Shown here piece by piece: positions 27,008 through 35,273 of a stretch of 55,610 nt of DNA (positions within the stretch are counted from its first letter, which is position 1; each line of letters starts with the position of its first letter). A program made the translations under genes and the position numbers. The DNA is from Acidobacteriota bacterium (lineage in GTDB: Bacteria > Acidobacteriota > Terriglobia > Bryobacterales > Bryobacteraceae): positions 1 to 55,610 of the forward strand of contig JANXRE010000162.1 of assembly GCA_025353165.1 (NCBI GenBank). The letters run 5' to 3'. Below the pieces are notes generated by a model. The model made no database searches, was not told the DNA's origin, and was given only the letters and a program-made list of their open reading frames with translations.

Positions 27008-27843
27008 TTCAGGAGCGCCCGCGACTCGTCGCCCGCGAAAACCGACTTCGACAGGTTGCGCCATGCCGACCGCGGATTCCGCCGGACGGCAATCATCTCG
27101 GCGACCACCGATACCGCGATTTCCTCCGGCGTGATCGCGCCGATGTCGAGTCCCATGGGCGCATTCAACCGCTCAAAGGCCGCGTACGGAAGGCCCTCTT
27201 TCTCCACCAATTCCCGGATCACGGAAAGCGTCTTGCGCCGGCTACCGATCATCGCCAGATACCGCGATTGCGTGGTGACGGCCCAACGCAGCACCCGCAT
27301 GTCGTCCCGGTGCCCGCGAGTGACGATTACGATGTAGGTCGAACCAGTGACGTTCAGCTTCGGAAAGATCTCTTCGTATTCCCCGGCGTAAGTCTCCGCG
27401 GCTTCGGGAAAGCGCTCGCGATTGGCGAAGGATTCGCGATCGTCGACGACGACGGTTTCAAAGCCCGCGATGGTGGCCACCTGCGAAATCGCGCGAGAGA
27501 CGTGACCGCCGCCGAAAATGAGCGCTTGCGGATGGGGCACTACCGGTTCGACAAACACTTTCAGTTGACCTCCGCAGATCAGGCCGTTGTCATAGGCCGC
27601 CGACTGCCCGAGATTGAACTCGAGGTTCTTCGCCTTCTCGGTCTCCATCACCTCGCGCGCCGCGTTCCAAACCTCGGCCTCGACGCACCCGCCTCCGACG
27701 GTCCCGACGATGGAGCCGTCTTCGCGAATCAGCATCTTCGCGCTTTCGAAACTGGGAATGGAGCCGTTCACCTGGACAATCGTCGCCAGCGCGCATTTTT
27801 GCCCGAGCCTGCGCAGGCGCACGAGTTCATCGTAGATGTCCAT
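27004..27843 (-). CDS. XdhC family protein (molybdenum cofactor insertion)
   Basis: A 279-residue protein with the XdhC/CoxI N-terminal domain (CALATIVQVNGSIPSFESAK, then GTVGGGCVEAEVW) and a C-terminal Rossmann fold (LIFGGGHVSRAISQVAT; VVDDRESFANRERFP). XdhC proteins hold the molybdenum cofactor and help sulfurate it before insertion into xanthine dehydrogenase or CO-dehydrogenase-type enzymes. GxPFxx-type conserved residues are partly changed (SIPSFESAK for the commoner S-T-P-R). It is the first gene of the xdhC-mocA-asmA group and is divergent from the cytochrome gene. Confidence 0.88.
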   Translation of the reverse strand: MDIYDELVRLRRLGQKCALATIVQVNGSIPSFESAKMLIREDGSIVGTVGGGCVEAEVWNAAREVMETEKAKNLEFNLGQSAAYDNGLICGGQLKVFVEPVVPHPQALIFGGGHVSRAISQVATIAGFETVVVDDRESFANRERFPEAAETYAGEYEEIFPKLNVTGSTYIVIVTRGHRDDMRVLRWAVTTQSRYLAMIGSRRKTLSVIRELVEKEGLPYAAFERLNAPMGLDIGAITPEEIAVSVVAEMIAVRRNPRSAWRNLSKSVFAGDESRALLK

Positions 27844-27943
27844 GCTAAGTCCCAGTTTATCAGCCGCGCGGCGAACAACTCATTTGATTCGCCCCGCCCC
27901 TTTGCCCTACCATACCGGCAGCAAGTCGATCGGGAGCCTTTTA

Positions 27944-29017
27944 ATGCTGATCACCGTGCCCGCGCTGTTGTTTTTCGCCGCCAGCCTGCCCCCGTCGGCG
28001 GGCATCGAACCCGACGCCCGCCGAGGCGAGGAGTTCTTTCAGCAGAGCAAGTGCGCATCGTGCCACGCGCCCGGGACCGCCCGCGACCTGGCCCGCCGCC
28101 TGGACCGTAACTACACCCCGGCCGCATTGGCCAGCCGTATCTGGAACCACGCGCCGACCATGTTCGCGGAAATGCGGAAGCAGGGCATCGCCCCGCCCGC
28201 GGTTTCGAGCCAGCAATCGGCGGACCTGTTCGCTTTCTTCTATTCGCGCCGCTACTTCGAGCGCCCCGGCGACGCAGCGCGCGGTAAAGCCGTCTTCGAG
28301 GAGAAGGGATGCTCCGGATGCCACTCCATGACCGGGCCGGGCACGGGGCCGGCGGTTTCCTCCTGGGGATCTCTCACCGATCTGGTAACTTTTGTCGCCG
28401 CAATGTGGAATCACGCGCCGAAAATGAAAGAGGCCATCGCGGCCAAGGGCGGGAAATGGCCGGAGATCACGACGCAGAACATGGCCGATGTGCTGGTCTA
28501 TCTCCAGAACCAGCCCGCGCCGAAAAAAGCGGTCGTGGAGTTTCTGCTGCCGTCCATCGAAGACGGCAAGGGCCTCTTTGACGAAAAGTGCGGAGGCTGT
28601 CACAAGGGCGCCGCTGGCCTCGAAAACAAATTGAAGGACGAGACTCTCACGGATGTCGCCGTCGCGATGTGGAATCACGCTTCGATGATGCGGCAGGCGG
28701 CCCCGGACATTCCGTCAGTCGATATGCGCAAGATCATCGGCTATGCCTGGGCCTCGCAGTTCACCAAGCCGCACGGCAGCGTGGATCGCGGCAAGCGGGT
28801 CTTCGAGGGCAAGAAATGCGCTTCCTGCCATGGCGAAGCAGGCAGTGGAGCTCCCAGTCTGGCGGGACTGCAGAAGCCATTCACGGCCATGGACATGGTC
28901 AGCGTGACCTTCGGCCACGGCCCGAAGATGCAGGAGAACAGGAAGGCCAAGGGTACGACGTGGCCGGTCTTGAGCGCCTCGGAGATGTCCGACCTGGCGG
29001 CCTATCTCGGAAAGTAA
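27944..29017 (+). CDS. Tetrahaem c-type cytochrome with four repeated domains
   Basis: About 357 residues: a signal peptide (MLITVPALLFFAASLPPSAG) and four C-x-x-C-H haem sites, CASCH, CSGCH, CGGCH and CASCH, spaced 75-95 residues apart. Each site is followed by a W/G-N/G-H-A/G-P-x-M segment (for example MWNHAPKM), repeated four times, with its Met the likely axial ligand. The protein is thus four tandem class I-like cytochrome c domains, able to carry four electrons in the periplasm. ATG 27944 is chosen because it begins the signal peptide; an in-frame start 108 bases upstream would add an unlikely leader. Its partner is unknown. Confidence 0.85.
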   Translation: MLITVPALLFFAASLPPSAGIEPDARRGEEFFQQSKCASCHAPGTARDLARRLDRNYTPAALASRIWNHAPTMFAEMRKQGIAPPAVSSQQSADLFAFFYSRRYFERPGDAARGKAVFEEKGCSGCHSMTGPGTGPAVSSWGSLTDLVTFVAAMWNHAPKMKEAIAAKGGKWPEITTQNMADVLVYLQNQPAPKKAVVEFLLPSIEDGKGLFDEKCGGCHKGAAGLENKLKDETLTDVAVAMWNHASMMRQAAPDIPSVDMRKIIGYAWASQFTKPHGSVDRGKRVFEGKKCASCHGEAGSGAPSLAGLQKPFTAMDMVSVTFGHGPKMQENRKAKGTTWPVLSASEMSDLAAYLGK

Positions 29018-29051
29018 TTCGCGGCGGACGTCATGGAATAATGAAACTTCC

Positions 29052-29801
29052 ATGACGCCCCAGCTAACGCTCGAGGAGTTCGGAGAGCGCCCGTTCTCGT
29101 TCTACCCGCCGTTGCTCGGGGTCGAGCATAACGAGTGGGTTTACCAGAAGTCCACCTGGTCGGAGATCCTCGTCCGGAACACGCAAAGCGATCTGAGCAT
29201 CTGGATCCCGCGCCTTTTCCTTGGCGAGGTATCCCAGGTCGATAAGCCCATCATGATTGTTGGGCTGCGGCGCGAATTGGAATATCGCGGCGGCGCGGTC
29301 TGGCCGCACCAGCGGCGCGTCGTGGAGATGCCTAAGGCGGTTAACCAACCACCGCAAGCGCCTTGGTCGCCGCAACCACCCGCCTCCAGAAATGTCCGCA
29401 TGGGCGGCGCGGAATCGAAGGTGGGGCGCATGCTCCTGATCGCCATCGGCGTGGGCATCCTCGCCTGCGTCGTTGTCGTCCCGATGCTGCGCGAAGGAGG
29501 TCCGGCGCACCCGGTCGTTTACAACGCGGTTCTCCAATCCGATCTCGGATTCTCCGGCAACGACGACTACTTCACGGTGGTGAACCGCTACGGGCCTCCC
29601 GCCGAGGATCGCTGGCGAAGCGACGAAGGCGAACTGCAGTACCGCCTGCTCTGGTATCCGAAGCAGGGGCTGTATATTGTTCTGATGGGGCCGGATCGCA
29701 AGGACGTCCACTATATCGGCGCGCTCGACAAGAACTGGCGCGTGGTGCACTCCATCGACAACAACAAAGAGGCGATGCTGCGCCGCCTGAAAAAATTCTG
29801 A
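29052..29801 (+). CDS. Membrane protein of unknown function, single helix
   Basis: 249 residues: a soluble N-terminal part (about 1-110) with no recognised domain, a Pro-rich linker, one transmembrane helix (about 127-148, LLIAIGVGILACVVVVPML) and an outside C-terminal domain of about 100 residues with YRLLWYPKQGLYIVLMG and KDVHYIGALDKNW. The layout suggests a cytoplasmic domain linked to a periplasmic one. No family is recognised. It follows the tetrahaem cytochrome by 34 bases, so shared transcription is possible. Confidence 0.65.
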   Translation: MTPQLTLEEFGERPFSFYPPLLGVEHNEWVYQKSTWSEILVRNTQSDLSIWIPRLFLGEVSQVDKPIMIVGLRRELEYRGGAVWPHQRRVVEMPKAVNQPPQAPWSPQPPASRNVRMGGAESKVGRMLLIAIGVGILACVVVVPMLREGGPAHPVVYNAVLQSDLGFSGNDDYFTVVNRYGPPAEDRWRSDEGELQYRLLWYPKQGLYIVLMGPDRKDVHYIGALDKNWRVVHSIDNNKEAMLRRLKKF

Positions 29802-29866
29802 CCGGCTAGCCAAATTAAATTGACATAGGCAGAGGTTCTTAAAGTCGACCGTGTTCGATCTGGAGG

Positions 29867-30637
29867 TTGAGGCGATCCCGGGGGTCGCACCAAAACCGGC
29901 CAGAACCGGGGGCACCGCTGTTATCATTCAGCTTGGATCTGCCAGGCGACGACAAACTGAGACGTTTCAGAGCCGGGTATTTCGTGCCGGTTGAATTGCA
30001 AAGGCTGGGTTTTCAGAATAACCCGATCTTCTCTGAACTCGCTGATCGGGGAATGAAGCCGGTTCCCGGTGGCTTTCAGCAGGTACAGCCATGGTGCCGC
30101 TGGCGAGGCATATCGACCTTCCTTGATTGCGTCGCTTACGCGTGTAGATCCTCTAAGGCGATACCGCACGGTAGTGAGCTGACGCTCGAGCACATTACGC
30201 CGGGCCAGTTCTATTCAGCAAGCATTATCTTCTTCACCCAGGCTCTGCTGGATAACATTGGTGTCTGGCTATGTGACGCGCTCCCACTCTCTGTGAAGGG
30301 TGGAGAGCGACATTTCCTTTCCACGCAATTCAAGCGGGAACCGCTAAAACGAGAACCAACCGCAAAAGACGTACTTGGCACACACGAATCTTTCGTCAAA
30401 CGCATTAATCAGTATCGACAGGTGTGGGCGCATACGCTCGCCGGAGGGTCGATGCCACTCGCGGATGAAAGTCCGTTCGAAAATCCCGAAACTACCAGCA
30501 AATTCTTGGGAGTGCCGATTGACCCCGCTATTCACCTTGATGAACCCAACTACCGAAGACGAATCGAGCAGTGCGCGCTAGGCAACGACGGGCGCTACTT
30601 GTACGAACTTACCGAATTCACCACGATGATACTGTAA
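29867..30637 (+). CDS. Hypothetical protein
   Basis: Up to 256 residues with no recognised domain. The start is doubtful: the frame begins with TTG at 29867 with GGAGG directly before it (no spacing), while the protein-like part seems to begin near a TTG at 29933 (DLPGDDKLRRFRAGYF). It is mainly soluble, with a mildly hydrophobic segment (SIIFFTQALLDNIGVWLCDA). Base composition is lower in GC than its neighbours, which may point to acquired DNA. The 5' end may have been lost. Confidence 0.5.
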   Translation: MRRSRGSHQNRPEPGAPLLSFSLDLPGDDKLRRFRAGYFVPVELQRLGFQNNPIFSELADRGMKPVPGGFQQVQPWCRWRGISTFLDCVAYACRSSKAIPHGSELTLEHITPGQFYSASIIFFTQALLDNIGVWLCDALPLSVKGGERHFLSTQFKREPLKREPTAKDVLGTHESFVKRINQYRQVWAHTLAGGSMPLADESPFENPETTSKFLGVPIDPAIHLDEPNYRRRIEQCALGNDGRYLYELTEFTTMIL

Positions 30638-30827
30638 AGATACGACCGCCATGTACCTTGATTGGCTGCGCTTTGCGCTCGATCAAGCGAAGCGGTGAAT
30701 GCGGCCATACTGTGGAAGGGCTCGGCCAGCCTGCCGCAAATGACCCAGCGTGCACGGCGCTCTGGAGGACCGTCCGGGCGGTCTAGACTGAACGGTTCCC
30801 GGATCACTAAGGTTACAATTCAATCGA

Positions 30828-32813
30828 ATGAAGCGCACTCTGGGACGCATCGGCTGGGCGCTCGTCTCCGTCGCCGCCGCCTTTTTCCTGGGCGGAATCG
30901 CCATCCACCGCGGCGAGCCGGTGAACAGCATGTGGCTGGTGATCGCGGCCGCGTGCACGTATCTCATTGGCTACCGTTTCTACGCCAAGTGGATCGCCGC
31001 GCGGGTGATGGCGCTGGACGATGAGCGCGCCACCCCGGCCGAGCGCCTCCGCGACGGCCACGATTTCGAGCCCACGAACAAATGGATCGTCTTCGGCCAC
31101 CACTTCGCGGCCATCGCCGGACCCGGCCCGCTGGTCGGCCCCACACTGGCCGCGCAATTCGGCTACCTGCCGGGCGCGCTGTGGATTATCATCGGGGCCG
31201 TCGTCGGCGGTGCGGTGCAGGATTTCGTCATCCTGTTCTGCTCCATGCGGCGGGATGGCAAATCGCTTGGGAAGATGGCGCGTGAGGAGATCGGGAAGGT
31301 TGGCGGCGCCACGGCGTTGGTCGCCGTTCTGATGATCATGCTCATCCTGCTGGCGGTGGTGGCGCTGGTCGTCGTCAACGCGTTGAAGGGCAGCCCGTGG
31401 GGAACCTTCACCATCGCCGCCACCATGCCGATTGCCATGTTTATGGGCGTCTACCTTCGCTTCATCCGGCCAGGGAAGGTACTGGAAGTCTCCGCCATCG
31501 GCTTCGCGCTCGTGATGTTGAGTATCTTCGGCGGCCAGTGGATCTCCGAGTCTCCGGCCCTGGCGCCGTGGTTCACCTTCGGGCCGGTCGCGATAGCGCT
31601 GGCCATCATCGCCTACGGTTTTTTTGCCAGCGCGCTGCCGGTGTGGCTTCTGCTGGCCCCGCGCGACTACCTTTCGACCTTCGTAAAACTCGGAGTCGTG
31701 CTGATGCTGGGAGTAGGAATCCTGTTCGTGCGGCCGGAACTCCAACTCCCGGCCTTCACGCGGTTCACCGACGGCACCGGACCGATCCTGGCGGGCAAAA
31801 TCTTCCCGTTCTGCTTCATCACCATCGCCTGCGGCGCGATCTCGGGATTCCACGCGTTGATCTCGTCCGGCACAACGCCGAAACTGATCGCGAAGGAATC
31901 GCACGCTCGCGCGGTCGGGTACGGTTCCATGCTGCTCGAGAGTTTCGTCGGCATCATGGCGCTCATTGCCGCTTGCTCTCTTCAACCCGGAGTTTTCTTC
32001 GCCGTGAATTCGCCCGCCGGTGTCGTTGGCGCGACCGCCGCCGAAGCGGCGCGGACGATAACGAGCTGGGGATTTCCGGTGACCGTGGCGGAGATGGACC
32101 GGCTTGCCGGGATCGTCGGCGAAAAAACCCTGTTCGCGCGGACAGGCGGCGCGCCGTCACTCGCGCTGGGCATGGCCCACATCTTCGGACGGTTCGGCGG
32201 CGAGCGAATCCTCGGCTTCTGGTATCACTTCGCCATCATGTTCGAGGCGTTGTTCATCCTGACCATCATCGATGCCGGAACGCGCGTCGGGCGGTTCATG
32301 CTCCAGGATCTGCTGTGGCACGTCTGGCGCCCCCTCGGGCGAATCGGATGGATGCCGGGAGTCATCGCCACCAGCGCGGCCATTGTGGGCGCGTGGGGTT
32401 ATTTCCTGTACCAGGGAGTGCGCGATCCGCTAGGCGGAATCAACTCCCTCTGGCCGTTGTTCGGGATCGCGAACCAATTGCTGGCGACGGTAGCGCTCTG
32501 CGTGGCAACCACGATCCTGGTGAAGATGCACCGAGCCCGCTATATGTGGATCACCGGCGTCCCGCTCGCCTGGCTGGTGATCGTGAACTATACGGCGGCG
32601 TGGCAAAAAATATTCTCCGATCAGCCGAGGATCGGATTTCTGGCCCAGGCGAATCAATTGCAGGCAGCGGCGAAAACGGCCGAAGCCCAAATTTTAATTT
32701 TCAACGCTCGCCTGGACGCCGCGCTCTGCGCGCTGTTCGTGCTGATGGTGACGGTGGTGCTGGTCAACTCGGTCGTCGTCTGGACCGGTATTTTACGCGC
32801 GGAGAAAGTATGA
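30828..32813 (+). CDS. cstA: Carbon starvation protein CstA (peptide/pyruvate transporter family)
   Basis: A 661-residue inner-membrane protein with about 16-18 helices. Family blocks are visible: GYRFYAKWIAARVM, FGHHFAAIAGPGPLVGPTLA and SGTTPKLIAKESHARAVGYG, then FEALFILTIIDAGTRVGRFM. In enterobacteria CstA and its relatives (BtsT) take up peptides or pyruvate under carbon limitation. Here it forms a two-gene operon with the short ybdD-like gene, whose ATG overlaps the cstA stop (ATGA), the usual arrangement. Confidence 0.93.
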   Translation: MKRTLGRIGWALVSVAAAFFLGGIAIHRGEPVNSMWLVIAAACTYLIGYRFYAKWIAARVMALDDERATPAERLRDGHDFEPTNKWIVFGHHFAAIAGPGPLVGPTLAAQFGYLPGALWIIIGAVVGGAVQDFVILFCSMRRDGKSLGKMAREEIGKVGGATALVAVLMIMLILLAVVALVVVNALKGSPWGTFTIAATMPIAMFMGVYLRFIRPGKVLEVSAIGFALVMLSIFGGQWISESPALAPWFTFGPVAIALAIIAYGFFASALPVWLLLAPRDYLSTFVKLGVVLMLGVGILFVRPELQLPAFTRFTDGTGPILAGKIFPFCFITIACGAISGFHALISSGTTPKLIAKESHARAVGYGSMLLESFVGIMALIAACSLQPGVFFAVNSPAGVVGATAAEAARTITSWGFPVTVAEMDRLAGIVGEKTLFARTGGAPSLALGMAHIFGRFGGERILGFWYHFAIMFEALFILTIIDAGTRVGRFMLQDLLWHVWRPLGRIGWMPGVIATSAAIVGAWGYFLYQGVRDPLGGINSLWPLFGIANQLLATVALCVATTILVKMHRARYMWITGVPLAWLVIVNYTAAWQKIFSDQPRIGFLAQANQLQAAAKTAEAQILIFNARLDAALCALFVLMVTVVLVNSVVVWTGILRAEKV

Positions 32814-32989
32814 TGCATCTTGCCAGACGAATCGCCGCCGGAGTTCTCGCGTTGCTGCGCGAAATCGCCGACGAGAACGCGTACCACCGCCACCTCGCCG
32901 CGAGCGGGCGCGAGCACTCCGGAGCGGAGTGGCGCAGCTTCTGCGACAACCGGTTGCGTTCGAAGTACCAGCGTTCGAAGTGCTGCTGA
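32810..32989 (+). CDS. YbdD/YjiX family small protein
   Basis: 59 residues with the family pattern: a helical start (RIAAGVLALLREIADENAY), Y-x-x-H-L and the typical Cys-rich end YQRSKCC. In many bacteria this gene follows cstA or btsT and is needed for full transport. It overlaps cstA by 4 bases. ATG 32810 is directly followed by a second ATG (32813), so either may serve. Confidence 0.85.
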   Translation: MMHLARRIAAGVLALLREIADENAYHRHLAASGREHSGAEWRSFCDNRLRSKYQRSKCC

Positions 32990-32998
32990 AGCGACACA

Positions 32999-33297
32999 AT
33001 GGCTCTGCGCTGGATCGGTTGGGATAACGGCGATGTGACGGTCATCGCCTTGCCGGGCCGCATCACCCTCGGCCAGGGCACGACACGTCTTCGCGAAGCG
33101 CTCCGGCAGGTTTTCGATCGGGGGCGCATTCACGCGCTGACCACCATCCGCGCCGCGGGCGGGCAACTAAGGGTGGCGAAGAGGCAGAGCCTGATGCGCG
33201 ACCTGCTTCAGGTCACGCGAGTCTACACTTCGAAGTCTTCCCCGACGACGACAGCGCCGTGAAGAGCTTCCGATTCCCTGGAACTCTCTCCCCCTAG
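32999..33297 (+). pseudogene. Internally deleted STAS-domain (anti-sigma factor antagonist) gene
   Basis: The start, GDVTVIALPGRITLGQGTTR with LREALRQVFDRGR, is the N-terminal half of a STAS domain. It jumps directly to GGQLRVAKRQSLMRDLLQVT, the C-terminal half. The middle, which would hold the D-S-S-G phosphoacceptor serine, is absent (about 20 residues). After VYT the frame is lost; FEVFPDDDSAVKSF continues in the next frame to TAG at 33295. Anti-sigma antagonists work in partner-switching control of sigma factors; this copy cannot be phosphorylated and is very probably dead. Confidence 0.65.
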
Positions 33298-33314
33298 CCT
33301 GCGTATCCTGACTC

Positions 33315-33812
33315 ATGAACAAGCTTGTCGCTCCGGCAAGACTGCTATTGTTGCCGCTACTTGGATTGTGCCTTGCCCGGGCGGACGCCCAAGCGCTGGA
33401 GAGCATCAACTCGCCAGAGGAATTGCACAAGGCTGTCGCATTGCTCGATGCCGCGTTGTTCGATTCCTACAATCATTGCAATTTGGACAAGTTCGCCTTG
33501 TTCGTCGCCGGCGATGTGGAGTTTTATCACGATCAGGGCGGAGTGACGCTGGGCGCCAAGGATTTGACCGAGAGCATCAGAAAGAATATCTGCGGCAAGG
33601 TGACCCGGGAGCTCGTTCCAGGGACTTTGCGGATATATCCGATGAACGGCTATGGCGCGCTCGAGTTGGGCGTTCACCGTTTCCACCACCCGGGGCACGA
33701 CGACACCGAACCTCTGGGCGAGGCGGCTTTCATCCACCTGTGGCAATACAAGGACGGCGCATGGAAGATTACCCGGGTCGTCAGCTACGACCACCATTCT
33801 TTGGCGAAATAG
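33315..33812 (+). CDS. Exported DUF4440/SnoaL-like (NTF2 fold) protein
   Basis: 165 residues: a signal peptide (LLLLPLLGLCLARADAQ) and a single NTF2-like domain, with LLDAALFDSYNHCNLDKFAL, FVAGDVEFYHDQGG, ELVPGTLRIYPMNGYGALEL and LWQYKDGAWKITRVVSYDHH as the strand pattern. The fold serves many small-molecule enzymes and binding proteins; no role can be assigned. The gene looks intact although it sits between two decayed genes. Confidence 0.75.
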   Translation: MNKLVAPARLLLLPLLGLCLARADAQALESINSPEELHKAVALLDAALFDSYNHCNLDKFALFVAGDVEFYHDQGGVTLGAKDLTESIRKNICGKVTRELVPGTLRIYPMNGYGALELGVHRFHHPGHDDTEPLGEAAFIHLWQYKDGAWKITRVVSYDHHSLAK

Positions 33813-33833
33813 CGCCTCAGTCCAATTGGAATT

Positions 33834-33990
33834 GATCCGAATCTGTTACATCGAGATTCCTTCCACGGATGTTGCACGCTCGGCCAACTTCTACCGACGG
33901 GTGTTCGGCTGGCGCATCCGGCAACGCGGCAATGGTCACACCGCGCCTTCGACGACACGCCCGGCGAAGTGAGCGGCTGGCGCATGGCCA
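33834..33990 (+). pseudogene. VOC (glyoxalase/bleomycin-resistance-like) gene fragment
   Basis: RICYIEIPSTDVARSANFYR and RVFGWRIRQRGNG are the first strand-helix unit of a VOC-fold protein. After GHTA the continuation FDDTPGEVSGAW lies in a different frame. The remaining two thirds of a normal 120-140-residue protein are absent. No start codon is evident directly before it. Confidence 0.6.
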
Positions 33991-34077
33991 AATTGACACG
34001 GCGTCCCACTTATGCCAATATAGGCATGTATCAGCGCCATAAAGAAACTCGCGTGGCTCGCCGATTCCCGCTCCAAC

Positions 34078-34395
34078 GTGAAGTCGTTCCCATCCGGCGT
34101 CCAAGACGACATTGGCTATGCATTGTACGCGGCGCAGTTGGGCGAAATGATCGCCAAAGCTAAACCTCTGCATGGTCCCGGCAGCGGGGTGATGGGAATT
34201 GCGGCCAGTGATGAAAGCGGAACTTACCGCGCGGTCTACACGGTCTCCATTGGGGACTGGATCTACGTGATCCATGCTTTCCAGAAGAAGTCGAAAGCCG
34301 CGATCGCGACCTTGAAGTCCGAGATTGAACTGGTCCGGCAAAGGCTCAAACAGTTGCGCAGTGAGGTGAAGAATGCGGAAAAGAAAAGCTCTTGA
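34078..34395 (+). CDS. HigB-like toxin (phage Gp49-like, RelE superfamily)
   Basis: A small ribonuclease-type toxin: FPSGVQDDIGYALYAAQLGE, the basic KPLHGPGSGVMGI, YRAVYTVSIGDWIYVIHAFQ with KKSKAAIATLKSEIELV and a basic tail. HigB toxins cut mRNA at the ribosome and are blocked by HigA. From GTG 34078 it has 105 residues, but the family-like sequence reaches further up (KKLAWLADSRSNV), to a TAG just before 34024; in that part only ATC or ATA codons could start it. So the true start is either the GTG, losing the first strand, or a rare codon. It overlaps higA by 23 bp. Confidence 0.78.
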   Translation: MKSFPSGVQDDIGYALYAAQLGEMIAKAKPLHGPGSGVMGIAASDESGTYRAVYTVSIGDWIYVIHAFQKKSKAAIATLKSEIELVRQRLKQLRSEVKNAEKKSS

Positions 34396-34696
34396 AGTAG
34401 AGCCCAGTTCCGGTAACGTATTCGCCGACCTCGGCCTGGCCGACGCCAGCGAACACTTGATCAAAGCGGGGCTGGTAGTTAAGATCGGCCGAATCATCCG
34501 GCAACGGCATTTGACCCAAGCGGCCGCGGCTCAGTTCATGGGTATCGATCAGCCCAAGGTCTCCGCCTTGTTGGCGGGTCAGTTCCGGGGTTATTCGGTC
34601 GAGCGCCTGATGCGGTTCCTGGTCGCGCTGGGGCACGATGTAGAGATTGTCGTGAAGCCTAGAAAGCGCGGTTCCGCCGAACTTCGTGTTGCGTAG
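34373..34696 (+). CDS. HigA-like antitoxin (XRE helix-turn-helix)
   Basis: 107 residues. The HTH region is GRIIRQRHLTQAAAAQFMGI followed by DQPKVSALLAGQFRGYSVER, as in HigA antitoxins of HigBA pairs, where it neutralises the toxin and represses the operon. The gene starts inside the toxin end with AGGTGAAGA before the ATG. The toxin-first order is normal for HigBA. Confidence 0.85.
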   Translation: MRKRKALEVEPSSGNVFADLGLADASEHLIKAGLVVKIGRIIRQRHLTQAAAAQFMGIDQPKVSALLAGQFRGYSVERLMRFLVALGHDVEIVVKPRKRGSAELRVA

Positions 34697-34726
34697 AGCG
34701 TGATCGTGTCGCCTTGACCGCCGCTA

Positions 34727-34795
34727 ATGAAAATCGTGTGGCGGCGCGCACTCATCCCGGAACACAACGCCTCCGCCTTCCCCAGGCTCACGCTG
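34727..34795 (-). pseudogene. Short remnant copy of the dnaE2 3' end
   Basis: The minus strand here reads VSLGKAEALC and then, one base shifted, FRDECAPPHDFH. This is a diverged duplicate of the last residues of the dnaE2 gene 500 bases away (GRAEALCFENECAPSHDFY at 35277-35340). The plus-strand sequences match base for base over most of about 65 positions. One base is missing relative to dnaE2. It shows that a second dnaE2 copy or a tail duplication once stood here. Confidence 0.7.
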
Positions 34796-34880
34796 CGTCC
34801 GAAGCCATATCGGCAGGCGGCAGGCCACACAAATCAGAAACATCAGGGCCATCCGCGCGTTGCCTGTTACTGTACCCACC

Positions 34881-35117
34881 GTGAAATCCGCCGAGCATCG
34901 TCGCGGCATCCCCCAGGAAGTAAGGGAGTTCGTCTTGGAAAGAGATGAAGGGCGTTGCCGAGCTGTTATAGGTGGACAGCGCTGTCGGGCGACCACCAAT
35001 CTGCATTTCGATCACGTGCTACCGTTCTGTCGCGGAGGAGACAGCCTGGATGCCAAGAACATTCAGATTCTCTGCCGGGTGCATAATTTGCAGAAGGGGC
35101 CAACGCTGAAGTTCTGA
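34881..35117 (+). CDS. HNH endonuclease-type small protein
   Basis: About 78 residues from GTG 34881 (a TTG at 34860 would add 7). The HNH zinc/metal motif is complete: RDEGRCRAVIGGQRC (first Cys pair), LHFDHVLPFCRGGDS (D-H core) and IQILCRVHNLQKG (N..C..H..N). Stand-alone proteins of this size may be homing-type or phage-derived nucleases. It lies between higBA with the dnaE2 tail remnant on one side and the intact dnaE2 on the other, so it probably arrived with mobile DNA. Confidence 0.7.
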   Translation: MKSAEHRRGIPQEVREFVLERDEGRCRAVIGGQRCRATTNLHFDHVLPFCRGGDSLDAKNIQILCRVHNLQKGPTLKF

Positions 35118-35273
35118 TTCCGCAGTTTTCATTCAGGGGGCCGCGGTGCCGTGGCCGCAATCCGGCCTCACTTGGATGAAATGTCGCCTTCGCTGAGTTG
35201 TGGTTCCATCTGGCGCTTCACAGGGGCTGCGCATGGATCACCGCGCATCCGAAATTTGGGGCGCCCTCGCACC

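Noticed and set aside
30813-31985. Long minus-strand open frame opposite cstA
   Set aside because: Arg/His/Gln-rich low-complexity text, a shadow of the membrane protein gene.
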